NCBI RefSeq assembly: GCF_000716435.1 | Contig: NZ_JNWO01000030.1 | Span: forward strand, 1-64,000 | Source of the DNA: Streptomyces xylophagus | Lineage (GTDB): Bacteria > Actinomycetota > Actinomycetes > Streptomycetales > Streptomycetaceae | Reading direction: 5' to 3' | DNA: 64,000 nt | In this document: piece after piece, positions 36,414 to 45,538 of the stretch | Layout: the number at the start of each line of letters is the position of its first letter | Numbering within the stretch: position 1 is the stretch's first letter | Notes under the pieces: model-generated | Seen by the model: only the letters and a program-made list of their open reading frames with translations | Told to the model about the DNA's origin: nothing | Database searches by the model: none | Program-made: the position numbers and the translations under genes

Positions 36414-36511
36414 AGCTCGCGCGGCACCGACGAGCAGCGGATTCAACCCCGTGGCCCAAACTCCTGAATCCACACCCCAGATGAGACGTTTCCTCAGGTC
36501 ACGGGCGTGCA

Positions 36512-36604
36512 TGGTGGGGCGGGTGGGACTCGAACCCACGGCCGACGGATTATGAGTCCTTTGAGGATCTTGGCGACCCTTGTCGATCAATGCCCATCTT
36601 GGCC
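36512..36604 (-). other. tRNA (CAT anticodon) 3' half, attL-like site, copy B
   Basis: Minus-strand bases 36559-36512 give the anticodon arm GGACTCATAATCC, a variable loop, T arm GTGGGTTCGAGTCCCAC and acceptor strand CCGCCCCA ending in encoded CCA. The D arm and 5' acceptor are absent. This is what remains of a tRNA-Met or tRNA-Ile2 gene when an element integrates into its 3' part; the intact tRNA should lie at the far end of the element, to the right of or beyond the window. Copy A is at 33071. Confidence 0.7.
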
Positions 36605-37006
36605 GTTTTCCCAGGTCAGACGAGGTTTGGAGCCTCAGTCCTTCCCGGCCCTTGTCAGTCTTTTCCGATCCTTGTGTCCAACCTACGTCCAGAACGCGTC
36701 CTGGAAGGACAATCTCAACCAGCTTCCGAGACGATCGCCCCAGCTCGGGAGCGTGTCTCGAACTCGCCCGCAGCGGATTCACCTTCCAACGCATGGAGCC
36801 CGCTACCCGTCCGGGCTATTCGCAGGCATAACGCTGCCACACCACTCGTATGCGTGATATCCCCGAACTGTCCTTGGCTGCTGATCTGTTCGGCTCCGCG
36901 CCTCGCGCATTCGACCTTGGTCGGATGAGGCCGGTCGGACCGCGGATGGTTGTCGGGGCAGGTGCGAGGCTGACCGTGCCGGTCAAGGGAGAGTCGGGGG
37001 CGGGGG
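36605..37006. other. Non-coding stretch upstream of lipase/STAND operon
   Basis: No coding frame with start and ribosome-binding site is convincing. It presumably holds the operon promoter, but no clear -35/-10 pair was identified. Confidence 0.4.
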
Positions 37007-38446
37007 ATGGAACGCAAACATCTGGTGTACGTGCTGCCGGGGATCGGCGGCAGCGTGCTGGAGCGGCCGGCGGCGGGCAAGAGGGCTGCGAAGACAGTGT
37101 GGGATGCGGGGTTCGGCGATATCGCGGGGCTGCTGGCGCGGCCGGGGCGGCTGGCGGTGGACGAGCCGTTGCGGCCGGTGGGACTGATCCGATCCAAGCG
37201 GTTGCTGCCGGGCTGGACGGTGGTCCCGGGCTATGAGCGCCAGTGGGCGGGGCTTCAAGCCCTGCCTGGTGTGGTGATGGACATGGGTCATCCCGATCGC
37301 CGCAATCCTGACGCGAACGTGGTGCTGTTCCCATACGACTTCCGTCTCGGGGTCGCGCATGCCGCGAAACAGCTGGCCGCCGACGTCCACGATCGACTGA
37401 GGGACCTCAGCCCATCCGAACGGGCTGGGCGGGTGGTAATCCTGGCCCATTCCCTGGGCGGTTTGGTGGCCCGGTACTGGCTGGGCCCGCTGGAGGGGTG
37501 GCCGCTGTGCCGCGCGCTGGTGACCCTGGGCACCCCGCACCGAGGGGCGCCGAAAGCCCTTCAGTTGCTGGCCAACGGCGTCCGCGTGACGGGCATGCGA
37601 CTGGACGGGGCCAGCGAACTGCTGCGCGGGTGGCCGTCGGTGGCGGAACTGATGCCCCGCTACCGCATGATTTGGGACACCGTCGCCGGGACAGCCCGCT
37701 ATCCCCACGAGCTCCCCGTACCGGGGCTGAGCGCGTTGGCCAAGGCGGGGTTCGCGATGCACCAAGACATCGAGCAGAGCTGGAAGGAGATACCCCGTAC
37801 GGGGGCGGAACCACAAATCGTGCCGCGGCTGGGCTGGAGCCACGCCACCGCAGGCTCCGCCCAGTGGGACGGCAGCACTCTCACCGTGGAGAAGCAACTG
37901 CCCGCCTGGCTGGACTTGGGAGGGTGGGAGAAGGACCACGGGGACGGTACGGTCCCGGCGATCTCGGCGGTGCCGGTGGAGATGAGCGGGTACGACACCA
38001 CCCGCGACTGGCGCACCCGAGATCGGCACGGGCCGATCGCCTCCGCGAAGTGGATCCCCACGCTCGCCGAGGCCTATGAGTCCAAGAAGACGCTGCTGGC
38101 CGCGCGCGGCGACGAGCGGGAAGCCGCGCTCGGCCTGGACCTGGACGAACTGCACGGCCAAGGGCAGCCCGTTCCCTTGCGGGTACGGCTGCTGGGCGAT
38201 CACCTGCCGGAAGAGCTGTCCGCCGCCGCGGGTTCTCTCGCGGTGTGGGCAACCGTCCGGCCGGTGGAGGGTCCGCGCACGCCGTTGGCCGAGGTCCGGC
38301 TGGACTGGGATGAGCAGAGCGGCAGTTATCTCACCGAGCTGCCCGGCCAGTCGCCCGGTCTGTACGACGTCGACGTGGTGGTGCAGGCCGTGCCGGGTAT
38401 CGGCGACCTGAACGCCTCGGACGCGGTGGCGGTGATCGCCCCATGA
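37007..38446 (+). CDS. LCAT/PGAP1-like alpha/beta-hydrolase (lipase or acyltransferase)
   Basis: 479 aa from ATG 37007. The N-terminus VYVLPGIGGSVLERP is the oxyanion-loop region of LCAT-type enzymes. The nucleophile elbow is ILAHSLGGLVARYW (Ser149). GDGTVP (Asp313) and DRHGPIAS (His341) supply the likely triad. The last 100 residues form an extra beta-rich domain. There is no signal peptide, so it acts in the cytoplasm or at the inner membrane face. It overlaps the STAND gene by ATGA, suggesting a phospholipid- or lipid-cleaving effector controlled by that protein (inference). Confidence 0.82.
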   Translation: MERKHLVYVLPGIGGSVLERPAAGKRAAKTVWDAGFGDIAGLLARPGRLAVDEPLRPVGLIRSKRLLPGWTVVPGYERQWAGLQALPGVVMDMGHPDRRNPDANVVLFPYDFRLGVAHAAKQLAADVHDRLRDLSPSERAGRVVILAHSLGGLVARYWLGPLEGWPLCRALVTLGTPHRGAPKALQLLANGVRVTGMRLDGASELLRGWPSVAELMPRYRMIWDTVAGTARYPHELPVPGLSALAKAGFAMHQDIEQSWKEIPRTGAEPQIVPRLGWSHATAGSAQWDGSTLTVEKQLPAWLDLGGWEKDHGDGTVPAISAVPVEMSGYDTTRDWRTRDRHGPIASAKWIPTLAEAYESKKTLLAARGDEREAALGLDLDELHGQGQPVPLRVRLLGDHLPEELSAAAGSLAVWATVRPVEGPRTPLAEVRLDWDEQSGSYLTELPGQSPGLYDVDVVVQAVPGIGDLNASDAVAVIAP

Positions 38447-41400
38447 GCACCTGGCCCCGCTGGTCCCTGGAGGGCGAGCCCGCCGCCCTCGCCAAGTACG
38501 TGCTGCCGGACGAGGTTGCCGCGCTGGTGCGTCTGCCCGGCCCGCCGGCCAGCAGCCGTATCGCCCAGACCCAGACCGTCTACGAGGCGCTGGCAGCACA
38601 GGGCATCACCTACTCCCACGAGGCCCCGTCCGACGAGACGGACCGTCAGGTCATCCGGGAACCCGGCGAGGTCCTGTGGTGTCCCAGGCACGCCACCTGC
38701 CTGGACCTGGCCCTGATCATGGCCGGGGCCTGTCTGCACGCCGGCCTGCACCCCCTCGTCGTGATCCTCGACCCGCCTGAGACCGGGCGGGCCGCGCACG
38801 CCCTGCTCGGCGTGTGGATCGGCGATCCCGACCCCGACACCTTCCAGGTGCCGGACGCGGACGTGTGGACCGCCCGCCCCGAGGGCTGGGACGGTCTTGT
38901 CCAGCAGGAGGTGGGCAGACCTCCGCGGGCGTTGCTGCTGGTGGATCCGGTCGGCATCACCCACCCGCTGCCCAGCTCCCCGATCCGGGGTGCCCGCGCC
39001 TCCTTCGGGGACGCCGTCCGTACCGGCTCCGGGTACGCCGCCGAGTGGACGTGGCGCCTGGCCGTGGACGTCGGCCGCGCCTGGCGTCGGCAAGACACCC
39101 ACACGCCGAGCGGCCGCTCCAGCGACAACCCGCTGCGGTCCCCGTACGTGGCACTGGATGCGCAAGTGCACCGGCCGCTGGAGGTGCTGAAGGCCGAGCA
39201 TGCGGTGGTGCCGTTCCAGGCCCGCGACGAACTGACCGTCCTGACCCACTTCTGCCGCACCATCGCCGCGGGCCCGCACACCGGGATCGCGCTCATCCAC
39301 GGCGTCGGCGGCGCCGGCAAGACCCGCCTCGCCCTCGAACTCGCCCACCGGTTGGCCACCCGGGAAGGCTGGTACACCGGCTACCTGCGCGAAGCCGGTG
39401 ACGGTGACGACTGGCTGGGCACCGTCGTCTCCCCCACCCTGATCGTCCTCGACTACGCCGAAGCCCGCGCCGCCGACGCCCAGCGCCTGCTGACCATCCT
39501 CAAACGCCGCACCGAACGAGGCGCCACCCCCGCCGTCGTGGTGATGACCGCCCGCGCCGCCACCGGCCAGTGGCTCACCACCCTGCGCAGAGCATGGACA
39601 AAAGATGGTCACCTCTGCCGCGAGCACCAGCCGCTGGAACTGCCGCCCGAACACCCCGACGGCTCCGCCCTCTTCCGCCGCGCGGTAGAGGCCTTCCGCG
39701 AAGAGCCTGGCTCGGTCGACTTGGCGGCAGCCAAGGAGGCGGCACCGGTCGAATGGACGACGCTGGACTACATCCTGCTGGCATTCCTCTCCGCCCGCAG
39801 CCCCGGTCGCCTTCCCACCACCCGCGAAGGCCTGTACGAGGAGGTCCTTGACCACGAACGCGGTTACTGGGCCCAGACCTATCAGAGGATCAGTGGCAGC
39901 ACCGGTGACGCCCCGGTGGACGTACTCAACCGGGCTGTCGCCTGCCTGACCCTGCGCACTCCTACCAATCGCGCCCAGACCACCGCCGCGCTCCGCACGG
40001 TAGAAGAACTCGCCGAGGACGCTCAGTGGCGTGAAACCATCCGCACCACCCTCACCACCTGCCTGCAGCCAGGTCCTGGCGAACCCCTGGCCCTACGCCC
40101 GGACCCCATCGCCGACCATCTCACGATGCAGGAACTACGTGGCGACCCCGAACTTCTTCCGCGCGCCTTGGAGGCTCTGGAGCCTCAACCGCTTCTGGCC
40201 GCACTGCGTCAGCTGAACCGCGTTGCCACGGCCAACCCCGGCGTAGCAATCAACATGGCCGCTGACTGGGTGGGCAACGGAACGCACCGCTGGCAACCAA
40301 TCCTGCAGATCGCTGCCCAAGAGGGCGGCACCGCGCTGGCCACCCTCAACCGATTTGTCAAGAGCACTCCGCCGCCCTCTTGGATCGACGACCTCTCCGG
40401 CGCTATCCCTTTCACGACCGTCGGCTTGCCCGGTCTCGGACTGGACACCGACACTCGGCGCCTAGACTTGGCGCGTGCCGAACCTGCCCCCGCACTCGAA
40501 AAGATCGCTGAACTTCTCCAACGTGTCGGCCGCCGTCAATCTGAGGCAGGGGACCGGGAAGGAGCCCGAGCGTCCAGCGAGGAGGCCGTCAACCACTACC
40601 GCTTCCTTGCCAAAAAAGACCCCGCTGCCTTTCTCCCTGAACTCGCCTCCTCGCTAAACAACCTCTCGATCCAGCAGGGCAGCATCGGCGACCATGAAGC
40701 GGCACTGAAATCCAGCACCGAAGCCGTTCACAACCTCCGACCGCTGGCTAAATCCAACCCAGCGGCCTTCCTCTCCACACTCACCGCTTCCCTCAACAAC
40801 CTCGCCATCGCACAACGCAACATCGGGAACTGGAATGGAGCACTGAAATCCAGCACCGAAGTCGTTCATATCCTCCGACCACTGACTAAATCCAACCCGG
40901 AGGTCTTCCTCCCTAACCTTGCTATGGCGCTCAATAACCTCGCCGGCCACCAGAACAAAAACGCTAAACTAGATGAGGCATTGACGTCCAGCACCGAATC
41001 TGTCCAGATCTACCGCACCCTGGCCAGCTCAAACCCAGGCGCCTTCCTCTCCGAATTCGCGTCCTCGCTAAACAACCTCTCGATCCAGCAGGGCAGCATC
41101 GGCGACCATGAAGGGGCACTGAAATCCAGCACCGAATCAGTCACCCACTTCCACGCCTTGTCCCGAATCAACCCGGCGGTCTTCCTCCCTGATTTCGCCA
41201 ACTCCCTCAACAGCCTAGCCAACCACCAGGACAGAATCGGAGACTGGAAATCTGCCCTAGCATCCAGAACTGAAGCTGTCAAGCACCTCCGCTCTTTGGC
41301 TGAATCATGCCCAGACGCCTTCCTCGCCGATCTCTCCTTGTCCCTCAGTAACCTCTCTAGCTCGCAGAGCAAAGCCGGGGACATGAATGGAGCAGTAGAA

Positions 41401-43797
41401 TCCAGCACTGAAGCGGTCAAGCACTACCGCACCCTGGCCGGATCAAACCCAGACTTTTTCCTCTCATCCCTTGCCGAGTCCCTGAACAATCACTCCGGTT
41501 CACTGGTCAACGTCGGGCACTGGAATGAATCACTGGAATGCAGCACCGAAGCCGTTCAAATATTCCGCGAGCTGGTTGACATCAATCCCGCCGCGTTCAG
41601 CGAAAATCTCGCCATGGCCCTGAACAACTTCTCTGTCTCACAAAAGAATACCGGTGACTGGCAAGGCGCATTGGCCTCTATCACCGAATCTGTCAGCATC
41701 CGACGCGCCCTTGCCCTCGCCCACCCCCTCATTTTTCTCCCCGGCCTCGCCACTTCCCTCAGTAACCTTTCTCAGATGCAGAATGATGCTGGCGACCACG
41801 TGGGTGCACTTGCCTCCGGCACCGAAGCCGTCCAGTTCCTACGCCCCCTGGCTCAGGCCAACCCCACCGTTCACCTACTCCAGCTCGCCATATCCCTCAA
41901 TTGCCTCTCGGTCCTACAGGACAACTCCGGAAACCATGAGGGGGCGCTGGCCTCCAGCACCGAAGCCGTCCAAATGTTCCGGGCCATAAACCAGGACAAC
42001 CCCACAACTGTCGCTCCTCATCTCGCCAGTTCACTCAACAACCTCTCGGTCCAGCAGAGCCACGTCGGGAACCGCGAAGGCGCACTGGCATCGAGCACCG
42101 AAGCCATCCAGCTCCTACGCCCCCTAGCTCAGGCCAACCCCGCCGTCCACCTACCAAGCCTTGCCATGTCCCTCAATAGCCTCTCGGCGCGACTGAGCGA
42201 CTCCGGGAATGACGAAGGTGCGCTGACCTCCAGCACCGAAGCCGTCCAAATCTTTCGCACCCTGGACCGAGCCAACCCCACCGTCCACCTCCTCGACCTG
42301 GCGACCTCGCTCGACAACCTCTCCCTGCGTGAGAAGAGAATCGGAAACTGGGAGAGGGCATTGAAATCCAGCACCGAGGCCGTCAAGATCCTCCGCACTC
42401 TGGCTCAAGCCAACCCTGCGGCGTTCCTCTCCAACCTCGCCGGCTCTCTCTCCAATCTTTCTTCCACACAAAAAGACGCCGGGGACCACCACGGAGCACT
42501 GGAATCCAGTTCCGAAGCGGTCGCCCACTACCGCACCTTGTCCAGTTCCAACCCCGCCAACATCCTGCCCTATCTCGCTAGCGCCCTAAATAACCTCGCT
42601 GTCGACAAGAGCGAGGCCGGAGATCCTGAAGGCGCGCTGAAATCCAGCACCGAAGCCGTCGAGATACTCGTCACCCTAGCCCGAACCAACCCCACCCCCT
42701 ATCTTCCCCAGCTCGCCATCTCCCTCAAGAATTTTTCTAGCCAACAGAACGACATGCGAATCGTCTGCGCCGTCCTGGAAGCTGCTATCAATGATTTTTC
42801 GCTTTTCCCATTGGCGCAGGCAGAACTCCGGGCCCACTACGCCGAGTACGTCGCCGAAACCTCTGAAGCCGGAAATGTAATTGCTCTAGACCAACTCATC
42901 CAGGCGGCCCAATCCGCTGCGATAGGACTCCCAAAACCGCTACGGAGAGCGCGACAACAAATTCGCCATGTCGCAGTAGGCCTCAATTTCAGCGACCCGC
43001 AACTCCCCGAATGGGCCACTCAACCGTTGCCCGAGGAAACGCTAGATTTTCTTAACCAATGGACTCAAATCACTGATTGGCCCAGCACCGAAGTTTTCCT
43101 ACGTGCACACGCGGGCCGGCTCCAGAAACAAGAATTTCGTGACCAACTTCGCCTGGTCAAGGACCTATTCCCGGATAACCCTGCCGTCGACCGCCTCTCC
43201 ATCACCCTGGCCGAAGCAGACACCCGCAGCCTCAAAGACGTCTTGGATCAAGGAAAGAGAGATCATGACAGGCGACACCTACTCCAAGATTGGATAAAAA
43301 GCCCCAACTGGACGAGCTCTAAGAATTTTCTAAACGAGCATAAAAGTGCCCTCGGTGAAGTCGAGATTCAAGTACTCCTCGCCAACACGGATACATTGAT
43401 CGCCCGTCGACATCTCGCCATTCTCCAACTCGCTATCCAGATGTCACACGACCAGATCTTCGAGATCGTCACTGACCAAGAGGCGGCATCTAAAAATGCT
43501 TTCGACGCCATCGAGGAAGCAAACATCCCGCGCCTGCGCCTAATTTTGCAGGCCCACGCCAATCCGTTTATTGGCATCAACGGAGCCCTATTTTTCGCCA
43601 TCATAGCGACGGCTGATAATCAGACTGATCAGGCCAGAAATCTCGCACAGGTGATAGCTAGTAACGGCACAGAGATTCAGCGTCGGGCCCACGCCATCCG
43701 CCTACGGACCCTCGCCCAGAACGCCACTGGGCTAAATGGCGCAGAAGAACTCGCCAACCTCATCGACCCTGACGCTGAGGTTGAAAGGGTGGGGTGA
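38443..43797 (+). CDS. STAND NTPase with protease-like N-domain and TPR array
   Basis: 1784 aa. Residues 70-175 contain VLWCPRHATCLDLALIMAGA (Cys86) and RAAHALLGVWIGD (His119), resembling transglutaminase-like cysteine-protease domains found in some helicases and NTPases. A P-loop GVGGAGKTRLA (287-294) and Walker B TLIVLDYAEA (Asp337) define the NTPase. About residues 709-1440 hold 16 repeats of ~46-48 aa (consensus STEAV...LR.LA..NPA.FL..LA.SLNNLS), TPR-like. A helical C-domain follows. It is coupled to the upstream lipase gene. The architecture is that of bacterial NLR-type immune sensors; the ligand is unknown. The 3' third is more A/T-rich. Confidence 0.85.
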   Translation: MSTWPRWSLEGEPAALAKYVLPDEVAALVRLPGPPASSRIAQTQTVYEALAAQGITYSHEAPSDETDRQVIREPGEVLWCPRHATCLDLALIMAGACLHAGLHPLVVILDPPETGRAAHALLGVWIGDPDPDTFQVPDADVWTARPEGWDGLVQQEVGRPPRALLLVDPVGITHPLPSSPIRGARASFGDAVRTGSGYAAEWTWRLAVDVGRAWRRQDTHTPSGRSSDNPLRSPYVALDAQVHRPLEVLKAEHAVVPFQARDELTVLTHFCRTIAAGPHTGIALIHGVGGAGKTRLALELAHRLATREGWYTGYLREAGDGDDWLGTVVSPTLIVLDYAEARAADAQRLLTILKRRTERGATPAVVVMTARAATGQWLTTLRRAWTKDGHLCREHQPLELPPEHPDGSALFRRAVEAFREEPGSVDLAAAKEAAPVEWTTLDYILLAFLSARSPGRLPTTREGLYEEVLDHERGYWAQTYQRISGSTGDAPVDVLNRAVACLTLRTPTNRAQTTAALRTVEELAEDAQWRETIRTTLTTCLQPGPGEPLALRPDPIADHLTMQELRGDPELLPRALEALEPQPLLAALRQLNRVATANPGVAINMAADWVGNGTHRWQPILQIAAQEGGTALATLNRFVKSTPPPSWIDDLSGAIPFTTVGLPGLGLDTDTRRLDLARAEPAPALEKIAELLQRVGRRQSEAGDREGARASSEEAVNHYRFLAKKDPAAFLPELASSLNNLSIQQGSIGDHEAALKSSTEAVHNLRPLAKSNPAAFLSTLTASLNNLAIAQRNIGNWNGALKSSTEVVHILRPLTKSNPEVFLPNLAMALNNLAGHQNKNAKLDEALTSSTESVQIYRTLASSNPGAFLSEFASSLNNLSIQQGSIGDHEGALKSSTESVTHFHALSRINPAVFLPDFANSLNSLANHQDRIGDWKSALASRTEAVKHLRSLAESCPDAFLADLSLSLSNLSSSQSKAGDMNGAVESSTEAVKHYRTLAGSNPDFFLSSLAESLNNHSGSLVNVGHWNESLECSTEAVQIFRELVDINPAAFSENLAMALNNFSVSQKNTGDWQGALASITESVSIRRALALAHPLIFLPGLATSLSNLSQMQNDAGDHVGALASGTEAVQFLRPLAQANPTVHLLQLAISLNCLSVLQDNSGNHEGALASSTEAVQMFRAINQDNPTTVAPHLASSLNNLSVQQSHVGNREGALASSTEAIQLLRPLAQANPAVHLPSLAMSLNSLSARLSDSGNDEGALTSSTEAVQIFRTLDRANPTVHLLDLATSLDNLSLREKRIGNWERALKSSTEAVKILRTLAQANPAAFLSNLAGSLSNLSSTQKDAGDHHGALESSSEAVAHYRTLSSSNPANILPYLASALNNLAVDKSEAGDPEGALKSSTEAVEILVTLARTNPTPYLPQLAISLKNFSSQQNDMRIVCAVLEAAINDFSLFPLAQAELRAHYAEYVAETSEAGNVIALDQLIQAAQSAAIGLPKPLRRARQQIRHVAVGLNFSDPQLPEWATQPLPEETLDFLNQWTQITDWPSTEVFLRAHAGRLQKQEFRDQLRLVKDLFPDNPAVDRLSITLAEADTRSLKDVLDQGKRDHDRRHLLQDWIKSPNWTSSKNFLNEHKSALGEVEIQVLLANTDTLIARRHLAILQLAIQMSHDQIFEIVTDQEAASKNAFDAIEEANIPRLRLILQAHANPFIGINGALFFAIIATADNQTDQARNLAQVIASNGTEIQRRAHAIRLRTLAQNATGLNGAEELANLIDPDAEVERVG

Positions 43798-43801
43798 CAG
43801 G

Positions 43802-44265
43802 CTACGGAGACTCCAGTGTCAGTCCGGTCCCGGCTATGAAGCCGTCCAGGATCTCCGGTCGGCGTTGGATGCTGCGTAGACGGTTCTTCACGAGCGGGGC
43901 GAGGGCTTCGATCGTGTGGGGTGCGAGGTTGGCCAGGGACTTTTTCAGGTGGGCCCAGACGCCTTCGACGGGGTTGAGGTCGGGCGCGTAGGGAGGGAGC
44001 TTGCGATGGTCAGCCAGTCACTGTTGCGGTCGCAGAACTCCCGCAGGGCCTTGGCGTGATGGGTGCTGGCGTTGTCCCACACCACGATCAGCGGGGCACC
44101 GCCGAGCTGCCGACGAGCGGAGGCAAGCAGGTCCGCGAACTCGCGGGCCCGGAAGCCCTTCTTCTCGCCGGTACGGCCCCGGTAGGTCTGCGTCCGGTAG
44201 ATCAGCCTGGTCTTGCGACCCGGTCGGACGCAGATCATCCCGGCCACCAGAACTGGAACCTGAGA
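43802..44265 (-). pseudogene. IS630-family DDE transposase remnant
   Basis: The leftward frame reads RLIYRTQTYRGRTGEKKGF, then PLIVVWDNASTHHAKALREF with a catalytic Asp. It shifts frame near 43990 and resumes as KLPPYAPDLNPVEGVWAHLK through ILDGFIAGTGLTLESP to the stop. The N-terminal third is missing. It begins 5 bp after the STAND stop codon, so the insertion may define the present 3' end of that operon. Confidence 0.75.
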
Positions 44266-44387
44266 GGTCGGACAGGTCAACCTGTCACCCAACCCTGCAG
44301 CAGACCCTTGGTCGGCCGACAGCTGCGAGGTTGCTCCTGGATGGAGCGCGGCGCGGGTGCCGCGCTCCCCGGTCGAGTCGTACGTGG

Positions 44388-45236
44388 TCAGGTGGAGTTG
44401 GTCTTCGGCCGGCGCTTGGGGGTGCGGTTGCGGGGGCGCCGTTTCGTGTTGGGGCTGATCTCGGCTGCCGGTTGAGTATCCGCTTCGCTGCCACTCTCGC
44501 CGGAGGGCCTCGACTCCGAGGCGGAGTCGGTTTCAGGCTCGGAACTCGGGGGCTGCGCAGTCTCGGAGTCGGGCTCCTCGGCGGGTGGTGGGCCTTCCTC
44601 CTGGACCTCGTCGAAGGCGCGGGTGTCGGCCTGCTGTTCACCGTCGGGCGCTGGGGTCGGATCGGGCTCGATCACCGGGTCGTTGTCGGCGACGGGGCCA
44701 GATTCGGTGTCGGTCGAGGGCTCGGCGTCTTCACCGACGTCGGGCGGCGTCGTGTGGGCTTCGGGGCCGCAGTCTCGCAGCGAGGTGCCCGTGGCCGGCG
44801 TGGCTTCGTCCATCACTTGCGTGAGTGCCTTGTCGAACAGGTCTTTCCAGGGCCGGTGGCCGACGTAGCGGGGTTTGTAGTCGAAGGCGGGGAGGAGGTC
44901 ATCTTCGAGGGTGCGCAGGATGATGAGTTCCGGATCTTCGTCGGCTTCGGTGACGAGGGTGGTCGCCTTGTTGTAGCGGTGCCCTTCGGCCAGGCGTGCA
45001 GCGAGTTGCGCTTCGCGGAGGGCGTGGTCGGGGAGCGGGGGTGCGGCGCTGCCGGTGATCCAGAGTTGGACGGTGGTTCCGCCGAAGATGGGGCGGAAGC
45101 TGATGCCTCGTCCGTCGCTGTAGACGAGGTGGGCTGCGCCGTCGGCGGGTGCTGCGGCGTCGATCGCCCAGTCTCCGCCGAGGCTTTGGGCGAGGTTGGC
45201 CGCGGCTTCTCGGACTGCGGCGTCGGTAATGAGCAT
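44388..45236 (-). CDS. Hypothetical phage-type protein with acidic, disordered tail
   Basis: 282 aa from ATG 45236, following the repeated leader at 45242-45256. Residues 1-145 appear folded (LAQSLGGDWAID, RGISFRPIFGGTTVQLWI, LRTLEDDLLPAFDYKPRYVG). The rest is rich in Glu, Pro, Ser and Thr, and ends in a basic cluster (TKRRPRNRTPKRRPK). No family recognised. It is the last gene of the leftward early cluster. Confidence 0.7.
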   Translation of the reverse strand: MLITDAAVREAAANLAQSLGGDWAIDAAAPADGAAHLVYSDGRGISFRPIFGGTTVQLWITGSAAPPLPDHALREAQLAARLAEGHRYNKATTLVTEADEDPELIILRTLEDDLLPAFDYKPRYVGHRPWKDLFDKALTQVMDEATPATGTSLRDCGPEAHTTPPDVGEDAEPSTDTESGPVADNDPVIEPDPTPAPDGEQQADTRAFDEVQEEGPPPAEEPDSETAQPPSSEPETDSASESRPSGESGSEADTQPAAEISPNTKRRPRNRTPKRRPKTNST

Positions 45237-45241
45237 GTGTC

Positions 45242-45256
45242 GTTCTCCAAGAGGTC
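45242..45256 (-). promoter_or_regulatory. Repeated leader GACCTCTTGGAGAAC, copy 1
   Basis: On the minus strand this 15-mer contains the TTGGAG Shine-Dalgarno, 5 bp before ATG 45236. Confidence 0.7.
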
Positions 45257-45269
45257 TGCGGGTGAAGCG

Positions 45270-45295
45270 GGGCCCACCCCTGCCGGGGCGGGCCC
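45270..45295 (-). terminator. Intercistronic GC hairpin
   Basis: GGGCCC-a-CCCC pairs with GGGG-c-GGGCCC around TGCC, between the DUF4314-like gene and the repeated leader. It may partly terminate or stabilise the transcript. Confidence 0.5.
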
Positions 45296-45302
45296 GGTGT
45301 GG

Positions 45303-45491
45303 CTACGCGGGGCGTACTTCGTCGCCGTCGTCGAGGAGCATCGAGAGGGTGGAGCCGGTGTCCCAGCTCACGTAGAGCATGGAGAGGTTGGCGTCGAACC
45401 GGTGGACGGTGGCTTCGTCGTCGGGCTTGAGTTCGGTGTGCGTGTCGGTGGTGTGTACGAGGGCGACGCGGTCGCCCTGCTTGTAGGTCAT
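45303..45491 (-). CDS. DUF4314-like small protein
   Basis: 62 aa from ATG 45491 with CTGGAG upstream. The start MTYKQGDRVALVHTTDTHTE and the later LYVSWDTGSTLSMLL match the short beta-barrel pattern of DUF4314 proteins seen in actinomycete mobile elements and phages. Function unknown. Confidence 0.75.
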   Translation of the reverse strand: MTYKQGDRVALVHTTDTHTELKPDDEATVHRFDANLSMLYVSWDTGSTLSMLLDDGDEVRPA

Positions 45492-45538
45492 GTGCGCTCC
45501 AGTCGTGATGTGTTGGGGAAGTTGTGGTGGGTCGACTG

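Noticed and set aside
36512..36559. A complete tRNA gene
   Set aside because: The D arm and 5' acceptor are missing, so it is only a 3' half.
40570..42764. Regularly spaced DNA repeats considered as a CRISPR or satellite array
   Set aside because: Period is ~138-144 bp, in frame, and encodes TPR-like helices; no short identical repeats with unique spacers.
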